Assembly (NCBI RefSeq): GCF_900112615.1
Contig: NZ_FOMK01000009.1
Location: 62,001-126,000 of the forward strand
Direction: 5' to 3'
Length of the DNA stretch: 64,000 bases
Source of the DNA: Chitinophaga sp. CF118
GTDB lineage: Bacteria > Bacteroidota > Bacteroidia > Chitinophagales > Chitinophagaceae
Below, piece by piece: positions 53,322-62,738 of the stretch (position 1 is the stretch's first letter; each line of letters opens with the position of its first letter). The notes beneath the pieces were generated by a model. It was given only the letters and a program-made list of their open reading frames with translations, did not search any database and was not told the origin of the DNA. Position numbers and translations under genes: made by a program.

Positions 53322-54517
53322 TGCGACCTTTTTTCGGCTTAATCAAGAAGATCATACAAACCGGCATTGGCAGAACCCGCCTGATAATGGCTACCGTGGG
53401 ATTTGGGATTGCCATGTTGTTAATGTTACTGGCTATACAGGTTCATACGGATTCAAACCAGTTATTGTATAGCAGGAAGAACCAGAATGAAACTGCCGAT
53501 TTCCTGCTGATCAATAAACAGATTACTAATGCCATGATGGGCGAATCCGCTAAAAGTGAGTTTACCCCTGAAGAGATAGCCGATATACAAAAACAACCTT
53601 TCGTAGAAGCGTTTGGTTTTATCACCTCCAACAAGTTTAAGGTAACAGCTGCAGCTCCCGGCGATCTGCATTTTTATACAGACATGTTCTTTGAATCTGT
53701 GCCAGACGCATTTATTGATGTAAAAAATGAAGACTGGAAATGGAACACCGGCGATAATACAATCCCCATCATCTTACCCAATGATTTCCTGAACCTCTAT
53801 AATTTTGGATTTGCGTTAAGCCAGGGACTACCACAAATTTCGCAGGAAACAGTGAAAGCACTGCCTATGAAGATTACCATTTCCAAAGGTCTGGATGTAC
53901 AGGAGTTTTCCGGTCGTATTGTTGGTTTCTCCGACCGTATTTCTTCTATCCTTGTACCAGGGAATTTTATGGAATGGGCCAATCATAAATTTGGTGATGG
54001 TACTGTTACAGCACCTTCCCGGGTAATCATCAAAACAAAAGATCCTTCCAATCCGGTATTGGTAAAATACCTGAATGATAAAGGCTATACCACAAACCAG
54101 GATAAGATTAAACATAGTATGACTATCCTGATCGTTCAAACGATCGTATCTGTTATCGGATTCTTTGGTGTGATATTATTCCTGTTTGCACTGTTAGTGT
54201 TCAGTATGTTCATACAGTTGGTAGTAGTAAGCTGCAAGCGGGAAATTCAGTTGCTGGTAACGCTGGGAACAGCGCCCCGTCAGTTGCGTCGTTATCTGAT
54301 GTGGCAATTTATTCCGTTGTATGTAATAACGGGTATCGTTGCTTTACTGATATTAGCCGGATTGCAGTGGTGGGCCTCCAATGTACTGGCCGCAAATAAA
54401 ATGTTTATAGATCCTATGTTGTCTCTTGTAACGTTTGGCGCGGCGGTGCTGGTATTATTACTGGTGTACCTGGTGAACCAGCTGAATGTGCGGAAATATG
54501 TAGGAGAGGTGAGTTAG
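53318..54517 (+). CDS. FtsX-like ABC transporter permease
   Basis: A 399-aa membrane protein. An N-terminal transmembrane helix (about 23-42) is followed by a large periplasmic domain (about 45-265) and three C-terminal transmembrane helices (about 270-295, 325-350 and 360-390). This is the MacB/FtsX/LolE type fold. The 4-bp overlap with the ATPase shows they form one transporter. Substrate unknown. Confidence 0.9.
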   Translation: MMRPFFGLIKKIIQTGIGRTRLIMATVGFGIAMLLMLLAIQVHTDSNQLLYSRKNQNETADFLLINKQITNAMMGESAKSEFTPEEIADIQKQPFVEAFGFITSNKFKVTAAAPGDLHFYTDMFFESVPDAFIDVKNEDWKWNTGDNTIPIILPNDFLNLYNFGFALSQGLPQISQETVKALPMKITISKGLDVQEFSGRIVGFSDRISSILVPGNFMEWANHKFGDGTVTAPSRVIIKTKDPSNPVLVKYLNDKGYTTNQDKIKHSMTILIVQTIVSVIGFFGVILFLFALLVFSMFIQLVVVSCKREIQLLVTLGTAPRQLRRYLMWQFIPLYVITGIVALLILAGLQWWASNVLAANKMFIDPMLSLVTFGAAVLVLLLVYLVNQLNVRKYVGEVS

Positions 54518-54544
54518 TTTTTAATACTTATTAAATATTGAAGG

Positions 54545-54847
54545 ATGTTTGTACATGTTGTTAATTTTTATCTGAAAGCCGGGCTTTCAGAAGCTGATAT
54601 CAAGAAATTTGAAGACGGCGTTAATTCTCTGAGCAGTATTGAATCGCTGGTGTTATTTAATGTTGGTAAACCCGCATCTACCGATCGCCCGGTTATTGAC
54701 AGAAGTTACAGCTATTGCGAGCTGACGGTTTTCAATGATGAAGAAGGACATAATATTTATCAGAAAGCACCTGTGCACCTGGCTTTTGTAGAAAACTGCA
54801 AACATCTGTGGGAAAAGGTAGTGATCTTTGATTCGGAAACTATTTAA
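54545..54847 (+). CDS. Dabb domain (stress-responsive A/B barrel) protein
   Basis: A 100-aa dimeric alpha/beta barrel domain protein. FVHVVNFYLKAGLSEADIKKFEDGVNSL and the C-terminal HLAFVENCKHLWEKVVIFD match Dabb proteins. It follows the FtsX-like permease by 27 bp and may be in that operon. Function is unclear; some Dabb domains bind or convert small hydrophobic molecules. Confidence 0.88.
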   Translation: MFVHVVNFYLKAGLSEADIKKFEDGVNSLSSIESLVLFNVGKPASTDRPVIDRSYSYCELTVFNDEEGHNIYQKAPVHLAFVENCKHLWEKVVIFDSETI

Positions 54848-54851
54848 GCAT

Positions 54852-54883
54852 AAAAAAAGCCGGCGTAATGCCGGCCTTTTTTT
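54852..54883. terminator. Bidirectional terminator
   Basis: GCCGGC/GCCGGC with a GTAAT loop, flanked by seven A on the left and seven T on the right. Serves the rightward Dabb gene and the leftward DUF2891 gene. Confidence 0.9.
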
Positions 54884-54884
54884 G

Positions 54885-55988
54885 CTAATTATTTTCTGTA
54901 GTCAATGCATACACTGCAAAAGATGCCAGCCAGTGTTCCCCGGCGTAGTCGCCACTTGCCACATGAGGAATTGCAGCTTCCAGGTGTTCATTCGCCATTT
55001 GCAGAATAGCTTGTTTATTTTCAGTACTATGTCTGGCAATACCGTACAGGCACCATGCGCGACTCAGATTAAGTCCGTTAAGGTGAACCAGTTTCCCATC
55101 GGTATAATCTTTTACCAGAGCTACTTTGAAGATGTGGGTGTCTTTCTTAAACAGGTCTGGTAAAAATGCTTTTACCCACACCTGGTATTCCTGTTTTGGA
55201 AGAATGCGCCACATGAGATCTGCTTCTTCAAGACAGGGAGAAAGGAAATCATATCCACCGGGTTCCCAGGATGCCGGACAGTCTTTGTCTGCCGCATAAA
55301 ACCGGGTAGCCGCCTGCCGGATGGCTGTTTGTAAGGCCGTATCCTTTACTGTTTCTGCATAGTCCCATGCCAGGCGGAGGCCAAAGGCAAGGTTAGTATG
55401 TTCTCCCACGCGGATAGGGTACATCAGTCTACTGAGGAAATCTATATATGCTCTTGAGAATTGAGTAGCCAGTGGTTGCACATTAGCTGCCAGTTCTTTA
55501 CCCAGAGGATCATTCCATGTGAGCAGTTCACGTTGCAATTGCAGAAGCCAGCTCCATCCGTAAATACGTTCAAATCCTTTATTTTCTCTGTTGCTGAATA
55601 ACTGTTGTTCCTCCTGGATATGCGCTGCCGTCAGGTTCTGGGACAGTTTGGTTCTGATTTCCTGATTTTGAGGTAAGGCAGAGAATGATTTCAGGAGGCG
55701 TACCAGCATCCAGTGTCCATGTACGCTGCTATGCCAGTCGAAACAACCATAAAATGCCGGGTGATAGTTCCTGGGATTTGTTACCAGGGAGGAATCCGAA
55801 AATACCACCCCTGTTTTATAAGGGAACTCCTGTTGCATACACCTCAGTGGCAGCTGGGCAAGATGAGCCGCACCAGCTACTGTTAGTTCCAGGTTGCCGG
55901 TATTATTGTGCGTATAAAGTGGCTGTTGAGCAAATGCAGAAGGCATAAGAGAACAGATTAGCAGGGATAATGGAACGATTATTTTCAC
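54885..55988 (-). CDS. DUF2891 family exported protein
   Basis: A 367-aa protein with a signal peptide (SLLICSLMPSAFAQQ); the start codon is GTG. FYGCFDWHSSVHGHWMLVRLL is the hallmark of DUF2891. The rest is helical, as in alpha/alpha-barrel proteins, with conserved His, Trp and Asp that suggest a hydrolase-like active site. No characterised activity is known to me. It starts four bases after the flavoprotein gene's stop, so they may form an operon. Confidence 0.88.
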   Translation of the reverse strand: MKIIVPLSLLICSLMPSAFAQQPLYTHNNTGNLELTVAGAAHLAQLPLRCMQQEFPYKTGVVFSDSSLVTNPRNYHPAFYGCFDWHSSVHGHWMLVRLLKSFSALPQNQEIRTKLSQNLTAAHIQEEQQLFSNRENKGFERIYGWSWLLQLQRELLTWNDPLGKELAANVQPLATQFSRAYIDFLSRLMYPIRVGEHTNLAFGLRLAWDYAETVKDTALQTAIRQAATRFYAADKDCPASWEPGGYDFLSPCLEEADLMWRILPKQEYQVWVKAFLPDLFKKDTHIFKVALVKDYTDGKLVHLNGLNLSRAWCLYGIARHSTENKQAILQMANEHLEAAIPHVASGDYAGEHWLASFAVYALTTENN

Positions 55989-55991
55989 AGA

Positions 55992-57242
55992 TTATCTGTT
56001 AAAAAGTAATTTCAGATAGAAGGATGGTTTGGCCAGTTTTTTCCTCAGATCTACTTCATAAAACATACAGGATAATAATTCCTGCAGTTGTTTATTACGG
56101 CTACTCACTTTCATGAGGGTATTAAACAGCCATGGGAAGTTAACTAATTTTTGCAGCCGGTGACTTAATTTCAATTCCGGACCCATAATGCGGTATACTT
56201 CTGAATCGTAGTGGGCCAGTTTTGCCGCAGAGAAATCATTGGCTTTCAGCGCTTCCGCAGCCTCTAATGCGGCTATACGGCCACTATACAACCCATTGCC
56301 GATACCTTCACCAGTGAAAGGATCGATGAGATAGGCAGCATCACCTACCAGCATATAACGTTCGCCGGAAATAACCCGCTTTTTACTACCCAGTGGTAAT
56401 CCGTATCCTTCAATGCTGCTGGTAAGTTCTGCATTTTTGAAACGCTCCTTGAAAACAGGGTCGTTCTCAATGATTTCCAGCATTGATTTTTTCAGATTCA
56501 TTTTCTTTTTACGTACAGCTTCGCTCAGTACACCCACGCCCACATTTGCCTCTCCGTTTGGCAGCGGGAAGATCCAGAAATATCCTGGTAACAGGCTTTT
56601 CAGGAAGTGCAGTTCTATAAAATTGTCCGGGTTATTGCCACTCACATTTTTGTAATAGGCACGGATGCCTGCCACATAATGTTTGGGTTCCATGGTGATA
56701 TTGGCCACTTCCTTTGTGAAAGAGGAGTGAGCACCATTGGCAATGATGAGCAGTTGTGCTTTCACCTGGAAGCTGCCTTTATTGCCGGTAACAATATATC
56801 CATCTTTAGTGAGTTCGTAGCTCTCTATGGTAACGCTTTCGTGCAGTTTAATTTCCGGACGGCGTTTTACTTCATCTACCAGGAAATTGTCAAAGTCCAT
56901 ACGTTTGCACACATAGCCAATTGGAGTTTCCTTATGACTGGTTTCCTTGCTGTTATAATCCGGGCGGTAACCCACATCCAGACTATGACGGGCAGGAGAT
57001 ACAAACGTAACACCCCAGCTGTTTACCTTGAAATCGGCTTGTTTCAGACGGGTTGCAATAGCCGGGTCTATACGATTGAGGGCCGTGATCACTTTTCCGC
57101 TTAATCCATCGCCACAAACTTTGTCGCGCGGAAATACTGCTTTATCAACAATAATGCACTCAATATTTAACTGGGCCAGTTGAAGAGCGGCTGCAGTTCC
57201 GGCAGGCCCTGCTCCAACAATACATACTTTGGTTTCTAACAT
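55992..57242 (-). CDS. Geranylgeranyl reductase family flavoprotein
   Basis: A 416-aa FAD-dependent oxidoreductase of the geranylgeranyl-reductase/PHBH type. GAGPAGTAAALQLA (about 9-22) binds FAD, DKVCGDGLSG (about 40-49) is the family motif, and LVGDAAYLIDPFTGEGIGNGL (about 270-290) is the second flavin-binding motif. Members reduce polyprenyl or lipid double bonds, or hydroxylate aromatics. Substrate not predictable. Upstream of DUF2891 on the same strand. Confidence 0.88.
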   Translation of the reverse strand: MLETKVCIVGAGPAGTAAALQLAQLNIECIIVDKAVFPRDKVCGDGLSGKVITALNRIDPAIATRLKQADFKVNSWGVTFVSPARHSLDVGYRPDYNSKETSHKETPIGYVCKRMDFDNFLVDEVKRRPEIKLHESVTIESYELTKDGYIVTGNKGSFQVKAQLLIIANGAHSSFTKEVANITMEPKHYVAGIRAYYKNVSGNNPDNFIELHFLKSLLPGYFWIFPLPNGEANVGVGVLSEAVRKKKMNLKKSMLEIIENDPVFKERFKNAELTSSIEGYGLPLGSKKRVISGERYMLVGDAAYLIDPFTGEGIGNGLYSGRIAALEAAEALKANDFSAAKLAHYDSEVYRIMGPELKLSHRLQKLVNFPWLFNTLMKVSSRNKQLQELLSCMFYEVDLRKKLAKPSFYLKLLFNR

Positions 57243-57311
57243 CCTATAATGCGATTAAAGCGTTAAGATAAAGAAAAGTGGAATATCTTCGCGGCTTTAA
57301 ATCAATACACC

Positions 57312-57623
57312 ATGTTTGGAGATCTTTTTGGCAAGCTGCAGGAAGCGCAGGAAAAAATGAAAGACAGCAAGGTTCGCCTGGCACAGATTACTGTAGACGG
57401 TGAAGCCGGCGATGGGGCTGTTAAAGTAACGGTAACCGGAAATCGTGAAGTGAAAAGCATTGATATTGCTGAACGGTTACTTGAAAAAGATAACAAAGAA
57501 GAGCTGGAAGATCTTATGATCACAGCGTTGAACCGTGCCTTGAAAAATGCTGAAAATGCCTGGGAAGCTGAAATGAAAGGCGTTGCCGGTGGTATGATGG
57601 GCGGTCTTGGCGGACTGTTTTAA
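57312..57623 (+). CDS. YbaB/EbfC family nucleoid-associated protein
   Basis: A 103-aa DNA-binding protein of the YbaB/EbfC family, with an N-terminal helix (QEAQEKMKDS), a central beta sheet (VTVTGNREVKSIDIAERL) and a C-terminal helix with a glycine/methionine-rich tail. These dimers bind DNA and organise the nucleoid. Shortly upstream of tRNA-Thr. Confidence 0.92.
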   Translation: MFGDLFGKLQEAQEKMKDSKVRLAQITVDGEAGDGAVKVTVTGNREVKSIDIAERLLEKDNKEELEDLMITALNRALKNAENAWEAEMKGVAGGMMGGLGGLF

Positions 57624-57688
57624 CACCTGCAATAATCTGGCACTGCGGCTATACATGAGGGAGGCTGTGTTATTTTTATATGAATAAC

Positions 57689-57761
57689 GCCAACCTAGCT
57701 CAGCTGGCAGAGCAGCAGTTTCGTAAATTGCAGGTCGAGGGTTCGAGCCCCTTGGTTGGCT
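57689..57761 (+). tRNA. tRNA-Thr (anticodon CGT)
   Basis: A 73-nt tRNA with perfectly paired acceptor stem GCCAACC/GGTTGGC. The D arm is GCTC...GAGC, and the anticodon loop TTCGTAA gives CGT (reads ACG). The T arm is GAGGG TTCGAGC CCCTT. CCA is not encoded. Confidence 0.93.
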
Positions 57762-57854
57762 CATTATTAAGCATTTGTAACATCGTTATGAATGCTTTTT
57801 TTATGTTCCTGAGCGGCGGCATACACATTATAATAATTGGTATTATCTTTAAGC

Positions 57855-58967
57855 ATGCGATATCTATTTCCCTTTATTGCCAGCGCCTGTTTGTTTGCAT
57901 GTACTCCTTCCTCAAAGAAGACTACTACTTCCATTCACTTAACAGCCGATAATCTATACAATAAGGATACTGTTTTGCTGGTAGTCCATGAAACTACTGG
58001 TAAAAACAATGACGCCGACAAGCTGTTCCTGAATGCGATAGACAGTTACAGGAATAAGAAAAACCCCGCAGGTAGTATTAAATTATTTAAGCAATCTATT
58101 GTACTGAAGCCACAGGCTAAATCATATTATGAGTTGGGAAACGCCCTCTTTGATATGAAAAAGCTGAAGGAAGCTATGCAGGCATATGTTATAGCGGAAC
58201 TACTGGATTATAAGCCATTGCATAAAGTATTGTATAATATGGCTTGTGTGTATTCTATTGCAGGGGATGCGACTTCTGCAAGATACTGCCTCATTTCTGC
58301 CATAGAATTTGGGTACAGCAATGTGAAAAATATTTATGCAGATGAAGATCTGGCTTATCTGCGTTCAAAGGGAGATTTTAATAATTATGTAAATGCTGCA
58401 CTAAGCGGTGCAACTGACCCGGAGAAATTACAGTGGAATCTTTTCTGGCATGAGTTCAAACCACTAGAGTTTCCATTAGTACTGGATATGAAATATGGAG
58501 CTAATCTTGGTGAGGATTATATTTCATATGACTATGAACGTTTTGTTCCTGAAATGAGGGATGGTCAGTTTTCCCGCGAAGTAGGCAGTGAATATTATCA
58601 TGTAGGTCTCGTAAAAAACAGTGATAGTGTAAAAACGTTGATCTATGCGATAAGGGAAGTAATGATGAGTGAAATGGCACCTCCTGCCTATTACATTGTG
58701 AGTTTTGACAAGCAGGGTAAACTGATTGATAAATTACTGATTGCTGGCCAGTTAAAACTGGATGAACCATTTAAAGTAGCTACTCTGGCGGAGAACGGAA
58801 CTATACAGGTAGGACTGTTTAAGCAGGTATATGAGAAAGATCCGGAGAGCGCAGGATATGATGATAATAAACTGCTGGAATCAAAAGAACTGGATAAAGA
58901 AAACTATACTATTTCGTCAGATGGTCATTTCGTTAAGCAGCAGGCTTTGCTGAGTATGAACGACTAA
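57855..58967 (+). CDS. TPR-containing lipoprotein
   Basis: A 370-aa exported protein. The lipobox-like LFAC (Cys16) follows MRYLFPFIASA. TPR-type helices lie at about 55-170 (SIKLFKQSIVLKPQAKSYYELGNALFDMKKLKEAMQAYVIAE). The C-terminal half is an unrecognised beta-rich domain. Start set at MRYLFPF; an upstream start is six codons earlier. Its last 35 bp overlap the convergent DUF2306 gene. Confidence 0.8.
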   Translation: MRYLFPFIASACLFACTPSSKKTTTSIHLTADNLYNKDTVLLVVHETTGKNNDADKLFLNAIDSYRNKKNPAGSIKLFKQSIVLKPQAKSYYELGNALFDMKKLKEAMQAYVIAELLDYKPLHKVLYNMACVYSIAGDATSARYCLISAIEFGYSNVKNIYADEDLAYLRSKGDFNNYVNAALSGATDPEKLQWNLFWHEFKPLEFPLVLDMKYGANLGEDYISYDYERFVPEMRDGQFSREVGSEYYHVGLVKNSDSVKTLIYAIREVMMSEMAPPAYYIVSFDKQGKLIDKLLIAGQLKLDEPFKVATLAENGTIQVGLFKQVYEKDPESAGYDDNKLLESKELDKENYTISSDGHFVKQQALLSMND

Positions 58968-59592
58968 TCTTTTGGAAGCCCCATTTTATAATGGCTTCCG
59001 CAATCAGCAGGTTTAATGTCCAGCTAAGCCAGGAGATAAGGATGTACTTTGTTACCGGATGAAGAGGGAGATGAAATGTACCGATCAGAAAAGCATAGAA
59101 TCGCAGGCTGATAGCAGATAATGTGAGGGCATAACTGCGAACCATCATGGCTGCATGTTTCTGCCAGTTGCGCTGAAGGGCATACCGCCATCCCATAAAA
59201 GTACTGGCTATCCAGAGCATTGCAAGGATCACAAAACTGATCCGGGCAGGTATGCCACCATTAGCATAAAAGCCCATGATAAGGCCACTGGGCCCACTGA
59301 ACAATAACACCACCAATACATAAATCTTCCCGGACATGCGATGCAGTCCGGGATATTTTTTTAAGAGATACCAGCTGAATTGCAGGAGTCCTGTGAGTAG
59401 TACAATTATGCTGACAAATACATGCGTATAAAAGCTGACCCGCCAGTGCCGGATATGATATACCAGTTGCTTGGTCATGAGGAAATCCACATGCCGGTCA
59501 AAGGAAGTGTAGGGCAGGCTTAATAAAAGCATAAGCCAGGAGGCATATAGTATTAAACCTGCCAGTAAAAAAAGAACGATCCGTTTAATCAT
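58933..59592 (-). CDS. DUF2306 family membrane protein
   Basis: A 219-aa protein with about 6 transmembrane helices. The histidines H-x9-10-H-type around KYPGLHRMSGKIYVLVVLL and RNWQKHAAMMVRSYALTLSAISLRFY match DUF2306, proposed to be heme-binding membrane proteins. Start set at MIKRIVLF. It follows the upstream lipoprotein gene with no gap. Function unknown. Confidence 0.85.
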   Translation of the reverse strand: MIKRIVLFLLAGLILYASWLMLLLSLPYTSFDRHVDFLMTKQLVYHIRHWRVSFYTHVFVSIIVLLTGLLQFSWYLLKKYPGLHRMSGKIYVLVVLLFSGPSGLIMGFYANGGIPARISFVILAMLWIASTFMGWRYALQRNWQKHAAMMVRSYALTLSAISLRFYAFLIGTFHLPLHPVTKYILISWLSWTLNLLIAEAIIKWGFQKISRSYSAKPAA

Positions 59593-59593
59593 A

Positions 59594-60337
59594 TTAGAAT
59601 GCCATCCTGAATTCAAATCCCTCACCTTGAATATTACTCATCACCTGTTTACCTTCATAATCTTCATAAATGATTTCAAAAACGCTGCTTGGCTTACTGA
59701 TATGTTCATTTTTCTGCCAGTTTATCATAATATTTGAAGCCTTTCTTTCCCATGTACCTCTTACTGTATTCATTTGCTGTGCAAAAGCGGAGTCAGAAAT
59801 CTTGTCGTAATAATTAAATATGCAGCTGCCGTCGCTGTTAAATTTTATATCTGCATGATCTGCCTGATAGGTAATATCAGCCATGAAATCTGCATCATCA
59901 TAGCTCTGGACTTTTTCCCTGCTAAGAGTAAACTTCTTTTCTTTTAATGAAGAAGGCGTATTTAACGGATTCCACTGACCTTTTGCGGTAGCATAATCTG
60001 CATCAAATAAGAGTTTGAATTTACCGTCAAAAGCATGATCTCCTGGTTCATTTAGTAATAATTCCCAGCCATCTCCTGCTTGCTGTATGGTACCGCTCAG
60101 GTTACGACGCAGTCCTTTGTGCACATTGTAGCCTGCAATATGTTTACCGCTTATATAGTTGATAGTGATATAAATAGGACTTCCGCCAAAATCACCTTTA
60201 TAGGTACCCTGTATCGATACTGTTTGGGGAACTACGACGGTAGTAGAATCTGTTGTTGCAGGAGTTTGAGTATTGCCTGAAGAAGAACATTCACTGAATA
60301 GGAAGATGCAGAAACATGCGCCGATAATATATTTCAC
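59594..60337 (-). CDS. Putative lipoprotein, unknown function
   Basis: A 247-aa protein starting with GTG (VKYIIGACFCIFLFSEC). A longer ATG frame from 60490 would add an implausible 51-residue hydrophobic leader. Signal and cysteine fit a lipoprotein, though FSEC is a weak lipobox. The mature part is beta-rich (IQGTYKGDFGGSPIYITINY). No family is recognised. Ends one base before DUF2306 begins. Confidence 0.7.
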   Translation of the reverse strand: MKYIIGACFCIFLFSECSSSGNTQTPATTDSTTVVVPQTVSIQGTYKGDFGGSPIYITINYISGKHIAGYNVHKGLRRNLSGTIQQAGDGWELLLNEPGDHAFDGKFKLLFDADYATAKGQWNPLNTPSSLKEKKFTLSREKVQSYDDADFMADITYQADHADIKFNSDGSCIFNYYDKISDSAFAQQMNTVRGTWERKASNIMINWQKNEHISKPSSVFEIIYEDYEGKQVMSNIQGEGFEFRMAF

Positions 60338-60484
60338 AGGATAAAAATTTTCGTAAAATAATAAAATATTCTGTAGAATGTTTATTGACAGTTTGCCGAT
60401 CCCCAAGGGTAAAATAGTACTATTACAAGTCCTGGAATAAAGCATAAACAGGAAATAAAGAGGAATTAAACAGGGTAGGAAAAG

Positions 60485-60538
60485 GCTCATCCTTCGTTCA
60501 TCCTACGTTTTTAAACGAAGGATGAACGAAGGATGAGC
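60485..60538. repeat. 26-bp hairpin made of 11-bp sub-repeats
   Basis: Arms 60485-60510 and 60513-60538 are complementary over 26 bp with one mismatch. Each arm contains an 11-bp direct repeat, CATCCTTCGTT followed by CATCCTACGTT. It lies in a gap between the lipoprotein gene and the obg terminator. Confidence 0.85.
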
Positions 60539-60604
60539 GAATCTCTACCGGGTTTCTATTGGATCTGACTCCTTTTTACACTGATAATCAGCATTTAATA
60601 TAGT

Positions 60605-60641
60605 GAAAAAATAAGGCGAAGACACAGAATGTATCTTCGCC
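60605..60641 (-). terminator. Terminator of obg
   Basis: GGCGAAGA/TCTTCGCC, an 8-bp stem with a 11-nt loop. On the minus strand it is followed by TTATTTTTTC, about 60 bp beyond the obg stop. Confidence 0.7.
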
Positions 60642-60698
60642 CTTGTAATATTATTTTAACAGTATTGTTTGAGTTCAATGTCAACTATAAGCAGCTAT

Positions 60699-61694
60699 CT
60701 ACTTTGAATTCAACGCCTGCCATAACAGATCTTTCAGATCTGGCAGCCCCTGTTGAGTAACGGAAGAAATGAACACATGAGGTACATGTGGAGGTAATTC
60801 TTCCGCAATAGCAACTTTCAGTTCTTCATCCAGCATATCACTTTTACTAATAGCCAGCACAAACTTTTTATCCAGCAGTTCTGAATTATACTGTTCCAGT
60901 TCGTTTAACAGGATATCGAAATCTTTACGGTGATCCTGGCTGTCGGCCGGTATAAGGAACAACAATACAGGATTGCGTTCTATATGTCGCAGGAAACGGT
61001 GTCCCAGGCCTTTACCTTCATGGGCACCTTCAATAATCCCCGGCAGATCCGCTATACAGAAAGAGCGGTCGTTACGGTAAGCCACCATACCCAGGTTAGG
61101 AGTAAGTGTGGTAAAAGCGTAGTCAGCAATTTTAGGTTTGGCAGCAGTAATGGTAGACAGCAGGGTAGATTTACCGGCATTTGGGAAGCCTACCAGACCT
61201 ACGTCGGCCAGCATTTTCAGTTCAAGTGCTTTCCAGCCTTCACGTCCCGGCATCCCTGGTTGTGCATATTCAGGAGCCTGGTTGGTTGCCGACTTAAAGT
61301 AATTGTTACCGCGGCCACCTTGTCCGCCTGGTACCCATATTACTTCCTGTCCGTCATGAAGGATCTCAACTTCCATTTCCCCGGTTTCTTCATCAAAGGC
61401 CTGAGTGCCCAGGGGAACTTCAATGATTACATCGGCTCCGTTGTGACCGGTACTGTTATTATCCCGGCCATTTGCACCATCCTCAGCCACTACATTTTTA
61501 TACCAGCGCAGATGCAGCAATGTCCATAACTGGGAATTGCCCTTTAAAATGATATGTCCGCCACGACCTCCGTCACCACCATCCGGTCCCGCTTCAGGGT
61601 TGTATTTGGTACGCATAAAGTGCGCACTTCCGGCCCCGCCTTTACCAGATTTGGCAGATATCCTTATATAATCAACGAAATTACCTCTTTCCAA
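60699..61694 (-). CDS. obg: GTPase Obg
   Basis: A 331-aa ribosome-associated GTPase. The glycine-rich Obg domain (about 1-158) is followed by a G domain with G1 GFPNAGKST (about 168-176), G3 [12 protein letters not shown] and G4 SKSD. There is no C-terminal OCT domain. The start is TTG: the frame has a stop shortly upstream and no in-frame ATG before the conserved NFVDYIRI. Downstream of adk on the same strand. Confidence 0.95.
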   Translation of the reverse strand: MERGNFVDYIRISAKSGKGGAGSAHFMRTKYNPEAGPDGGDGGRGGHIILKGNSQLWTLLHLRWYKNVVAEDGANGRDNNSTGHNGADVIIEVPLGTQAFDEETGEMEVEILHDGQEVIWVPGGQGGRGNNYFKSATNQAPEYAQPGMPGREGWKALELKMLADVGLVGFPNAGKSTLLSTITAAKPKIADYAFTTLTPNLGMVAYRNDRSFCIADLPGIIEGAHEGKGLGHRFLRHIERNPVLLFLIPADSQDHRKDFDILLNELEQYNSELLDKKFVLAISKSDMLDEELKVAIAEELPPHVPHVFISSVTQQGLPDLKDLLWQALNSK

Positions 61695-61742
61695 TTTGTC
61701 TGTAATTTATGCGCCATTTTCAGCGCTTCGTATTAAACGTAA

Positions 61743-61808
61743 AAACGCAAAGATCGTTAAGTTCAGGCATTTTACTAAGTAAAATACATACTTACAATCT
61801 TTGCGTTT
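61743..61808. terminator. Nested inverted repeats between adk and obg
   Basis: An outer 12-bp perfect inverted repeat AAACGCAAAGAT/ATCTTTGCGTTT (61743-61754, 61797-61808) encloses a smaller TTTTACT/AGTAAAA hairpin. It may terminate adk or tune read-through into obg. Confidence 0.5.
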
Positions 61809-61827
61809 AAAATATATACGTTGCCTG

Positions 61828-62415
61828 TTATACTCTTTCTTCTATCAGACTATCGATTTCTTTACTTAAACGGTCAAATATTTCCTCAACAGACCCTTCT
61901 CCTTTAATCTTTTTAAACTTGCCATATTTGGCATAATGATCTGCAACAGGAGCCGTTTTGTTGTGATATTCCACAATACGTGCACGTATTACGTCTTCGT
62001 TGGCATCATCACTGCGTCCGGAAGTAGCACCTCTGTTAAGCAGGCGGGCTATCAACTGATCTTCAGGTACTTCCAGTGCCAATACATTGGAAATAGCCGT
62101 TTTTTTCAGTGTCAGGAGTTTATCCAACGCTTCTGCCTGGGCATTAGTACGCGGAAAACCATCAAATATAAATCCCCTTGCTTCCGGGTTTGCATCGAGT
62201 TTAGAACTGATCATACCGATCACAACCTCATCCGGAACCAGAAGTCCCTGATCGATTACTTTTTTAGCTTCCATGCCCAGGGGCGTTTTCTCCGCTATTT
62301 CACTGCGTAGTAAATCTCCGGTAGAGAGGTGGATAAGGCCGTATTTATCAATAAGATTAGCACTTTGTGTGCCCTTACCGCTGCCGGGAGGGCCAAATAA
62401 AATGATATTGACCAT
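61828..62415 (-). CDS. adk: Adenylate kinase
   Basis: A 195-aa enzyme that interconverts AMP, ADP and ATP. P-loop GPPGSGKGTQ (about 7-16), FDGFPRTNAQ and the short LID region without zinc cysteines (RLLNRGATSGRSDD). Length matches the short form. It precedes obg by about 130 bp. Confidence 0.96.
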   Translation of the reverse strand: MVNIILFGPPGSGKGTQSANLIDKYGLIHLSTGDLLRSEIAEKTPLGMEAKKVIDQGLLVPDEVVIGMISSKLDANPEARGFIFDGFPRTNAQAEALDKLLTLKKTAISNVLALEVPEDQLIARLLNRGATSGRSDDANEDVIRARIVEYHNKTAPVADHYAKYGKFKKIKGEGSVEEIFDRLSKEIDSLIEERV

Positions 62416-62524
62416 GTTTTTATTAAATCTTTAGCAAGACCACAAATATAACAAACAATTGAATGTATAGGTAACTAAAATTACTATTGCTTGAATAATG
62501 TGAAATATTTAAGAAATTTGATAG

Positions 62525-62541
62525 ATATCATTCAATGATAT
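62525..62541. promoter_or_regulatory. Palindrome in the adk-GH3 intergenic region
   Basis: ATATCATT-C-AATGATAT, 8-bp arms with one central base, the form of a regulator-binding site. The other 300 bp of this divergent gap hold no gene. TAAGTTTA (62721-62728) near the GH3 start is a one-mismatch -7 element. Confidence 0.3.
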
Positions 62542-62738
62542 GCTGTAATTAGTGGATTATTTTTAAGCGCCTTTCAATAGATCCATAGGTACAGATATGT
62601 GAAGAATGTTATGAACTTTTAGTAAATATAGGTATTTACACTGCCAGATTATATCAACCGGAAAAGTGTAAAGAGTAGTATTTTTCATATGAGTATCTCG
62701 TACAAAAAATAATTAATTCGTAAGTTTAGCCAATGATT

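Noticed and set aside
57477-57764. Minus-strand ORF (95 aa) across tRNA-Thr
   Set aside because: The SQPRGSNPRPAIYETAALPAELGW sequence is a translated tRNA, not a protein; it also lies antisense to ybaB.
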